Assembly: GCA_022690815.1 (NCBI GenBank)
Contig: JALCZJ010000026.1
Coordinates: 1-37,417 of the forward strand
Direction: 5' to 3'
Origin: Ferrimicrobium sp.
GTDB taxonomy: Bacteria; Actinomycetota; Acidimicrobiia; Acidimicrobiales; Acidimicrobiaceae
DNA: 37,417 nt
The translations under genes were made by a program, and so were the position numbers. Positions 35,431 through 37,417 of this stretch are shown one piece after another (within the stretch, counting starts at the first letter, position 1; each line of letters opens with the position of its first letter). The notes under the pieces were generated by a model. That model was not told the origin of the DNA and did not search any database. It saw only the letters and a list, made by a program, of their open reading frames with translations.

Positions 35431-35744
35431 TATCGCACACGCACTCTTGACAACATCATCACCTTCGGCCCTTTTGCATCACACGCACCAGGCCAGTCTA
35501 GTAGCGCACAGCCAAGAAGACGGGGGCAGTAAGCTCAGAAGCTCTGGGCTATGGATTCATCCGCAAGGATCCAAAAATGAGTGCCAATGGATGTAAGCCG
35601 GTCTACCGGCTACTTGACAAAGTGGGCACCATTCTCTGGGTAGCTATAACTGGTGGGCCCCCTGTAATCAAAAGTCCCGCCTTACTTGCGCCCGCTACAG
35701 CGCCATAGCACCGTCCCGACGACGAAGTCCCGGTCGTTCCCCAC
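35431..35744. other. Non-coding gap with a palindrome
   Basis: About 314 bp between the channel gene and the zinc-ribbon gene. AGCCGG-TCTA-CCGGCT at 35597-35612 is a perfect 6-bp stem with a 4-nt loop; no T-tract follows. It may terminate the channel transcript or bind a regulator. No known riboswitch recognised. Confidence 0.45.
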
Positions 35745-36914
35745 TTAGGACGCTCCATTCCTCCTGCCATTCATCGGAAACGCTGGGGTATTGAACAACT
35801 GGGAAGCGTTCGGATCGATAATCGGTTGGACCGGCGAGCTCGTCGCCGTATCCTCGTGCACAGTAGCCAGCGAGCTCGGAACCATCTCGGCCCGGACCCT
35901 TGGCAAAGCCTCCGGATATCGCTCTTGGAGATAGGTGATCATCTTCTCGCGAAGCTCACACTCCAGATTCCACGACCGTGAGCTATCCGGTGAACTCATC
36001 ACGAAGCGAATCTGCATCGTCGAAACTCCTAACTGCGTGACCTGACAGCGAGCCACATTTCCGTCCCAGTCAGGAGAAGATGCCAGAATGGCCAGATATT
36101 GTTCCCTGATGGCAGCCACCGGCGCGGTGTAGTCGACCTCAATATGAACGATGCCGAGGATATCGGCGGTCGTCTTCGTCCAGTTCTCGAAGGGATTGGT
36201 TATGAAATAGGAAATCGGCAACACCAGCCGTCGAAGATCCCAGACTCTCACAACGACATAGGTCAGCGAGATCTCTTCGATCCGCCCCCAGTGACCCTCG
36301 ATCACTACCACATCATCGAGCCGAATTGGTTGAGACAGCGCTATCTGAATGCCAGCGATAACGTTGGAAGCCACAGGCTTCGAGGCGATTCCCGCAATGA
36401 TGGAGATGATGCCGGCTGACGCAAGCACACCGGCCCCGGCCAGACGTACCGATGGGAACGAAAACAAAACGACCGCGAGTGCGATGAGCACAATCACCAC
36501 CACGATGATGCGCCGAAAGACCCGGATTTGGGTCTGGAGCCGCCGGGCCTTCAGATTATCAGCGGCGTCGATGTGATAGTAGTACAACACCGCATCCTCG
36601 ATCGCCTCGACTAGGCGCGCAAGTCCCCAAGCAGCGACCACAACCAACAGAATGGAGATCGCATGGCGGATATCGACCTCGGCCGTAACCGAGATCTTTA
36701 CATAGTGCAACGATGCCAGCATCAACAACAAGGGTACGATCGACCTGGTAGGGCCACGCAGTCTTCGTAGCGCCGCTGTTCGCACCGAGTTTGGATGGCG
36801 GGCGTTGATCCATCGCGTAGCTCGGATAATTACAAAGGCAATCCCGATTCCGATCACAAGCGCGATCACCAGTGCCGGGAGTGCATGAAAGTATTGTTGA
36901 AACAGGTCTGTCAA
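35745..36914 (-). CDS. MscS-family mechanosensitive channel
   Basis: Opens under membrane tension to release solutes. The 389-residue product has about five membrane segments (roughly 13-31, 58-75, 84-104, 134-152 and the pore helix near 158-190). The pore-lining region is GAGVLASAGIISIIAGIASK followed by the MscS beta domain IQIALSQPIRLDDVVVIEGHWGRIEEI, split here for clarity: RLDDVVVIEGHWGRIEEISL then VVRVWDLRRLVLPISYF. A C-terminal alpha/beta cage and a variable tail complete it. Start TTG 36914 has GGAGG ten bases upstream, somewhat long. It stands alone. Confidence 0.9.
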   Translation of the reverse strand: MTDLFQQYFHALPALVIALVIGIGIAFVIIRATRWINARHPNSVRTAALRRLRGPTRSIVPLLLMLASLHYVKISVTAEVDIRHAISILLVVVAAWGLARLVEAIEDAVLYYYHIDAADNLKARRLQTQIRVFRRIIVVVIVLIALAVVLFSFPSVRLAGAGVLASAGIISIIAGIASKPVASNVIAGIQIALSQPIRLDDVVVIEGHWGRIEEISLTYVVVRVWDLRRLVLPISYFITNPFENWTKTTADILGIVHIEVDYTAPVAAIREQYLAILASSPDWDGNVARCQVTQLGVSTMQIRFVMSSPDSSRSWNLECELREKMITYLQERYPEALPRVRAEMVPSSLATVHEDTATSSPVQPIIDPNASQLFNTPAFPMNGRRNGAS

Positions 36915-37417
36915 CCTCGTCTAGCCTCCTCGCTTACGCCGGTTCCCCCCAACAGTGTAGAGCCTGCGCACAGGTCCACCAGAAAGGTTGCACCCAAGCG
37001 ATCGGGATCGGTTTGTCTGTTCGAGAATGTTGGATCGGGGCAACCGCCGCGACGACGAGGGAGCGCATCGCAACACCCCTCCCAGAGAGACAGCCCAGCT
37101 GATCCGAAGCGGCCACGTGTTAGCCGCAAGACACCATCACCACTACCACAAAAGCTGGCAACTCAATCACTTCACGCCGACTTCGCCAGGGAGCCCCCCA
37201 GGCGATCATGAGATTCTCGTTCAGTCATTTCAGCCGACCCCTTGTAAAAGCAGACCAGCCTCCCCGGTTGGCATCCCGGGTATTTGCTCATCACAAATCC
37301 ACCATGCGTCTAGCGATCGTAGCCGCTCCAAAAGACATCTACATTTACCTGCACCTCTTGTGTTGTCGCTCTCCAGCCGCCTGTGAGTGTTCTGCCCTCT
37401 CCACAGGGACAGAACGA
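36915..37417. other. Right-edge non-coding stretch
   Basis: About 500 bp. Open frames exist on both strands but have no ribosome site, motif or sensible composition. The last 29 bp hold an inverted repeat, listed separately. Confidence 0.4.
37389..37415. repeat. Near-perfect inverted repeat at the window edge
   Basis: GTTCTGCCCT, spacer CTCCAC, AGGGACAGAAC: ten paired bases with one bulged A. It could be a terminator, an operator or the end of an insertion element that lies outside the window. Confidence 0.6.

Noticed and set aside
1-37417. CRISPR array or toxin-antitoxin system
   Set aside because: No regularly spaced repeats and no recognisable toxin or antitoxin pair were seen on either strand.

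Overview
The window reads as a chromosome segment of an actinobacterium, most likely of the class Acidimicrobiia (a Ferrimicrobium/Acidimicrobium-like organism). This is inferred from gene content: an F420-type luciferase-like oxidoreductase, menaquinone genes, a polyprenol-phosphate-mannose synthase, oligoribonuclease and the uvrA-uvrC-rapZ-yvcK-gap-pgk-tpiA-secG block. No 16S gene or other decisive marker is present.

Layout. (1) 1-3651 is a decayed accessory strip. It holds remnants of an IS200/IS605-type element (tnpB and tnpA, each with several frameshifts), a histidine phosphatase with an internal stop, a short gene with a frameshift, a broken small membrane protein, a 3'-half tRNA fragment that looks like an integration scar, and the C-terminal end of an IS110-family transposase. 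An intact tRNA-Gly(GCC) at 3921-3993 closes the strip. (2) 4040-15328 carries mostly intact single genes and pairs: dut with a polyprenol mannosyltransferase; orn; a CrtQ/CrtO-like pair (glycosylation and acylation of a carotenoid acid) behind an F420 oxidoreductase; a membrane-anchored CAP-like protein; a 1-Cys peroxiredoxin; a MarC protein; an L,D-transpeptidase; and a membrane GGDEF protein. (3) 15414-20182 holds a GlcD-type FAD oxidase translationally coupled to a thiamine-diphosphate enzyme, facing an acyl-CoA synthetase. Together they suggest oxidation and decarboxylation of a 2-hydroxyacid. (4) 20198-22023 is a PAS-PAS-GGDEF protein coupled to an HDOD protein. (5) 22459-35430 is a long leftward block: zinc-ribbon protein, menG, menF, uvrA, uvrC, a SAM methyltransferase, rapZ, yvcK, gap, pgk, tpiA, secG. 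Many junctions are 1-4 nt overlaps (ATGA, GTGA, TAGTG). whiA, which normally sits between yvcK and gap in Gram-positive bacteria, is absent. (6) 35745-36914 is an MscS-type channel, followed by about 500 bp without a recognisable gene.

How they work together: the leftward block combines excision repair (UvrA/UvrC), control of carbon flow (RapZ/YvcK), lower glycolysis and a Sec subunit, with menaquinone synthesis upstream. The left strip records past mobile-element traffic next to tRNA sequences. I did not find a clear candidate for a wholly new defence or mobile system. The points most worth a second look are the tRNA scar with its clustered gene decay, the missing whiA with an added methyltransferase, the CrtQ/CrtO pair with its antisense overlap with orn, and the hydroxyacid module.
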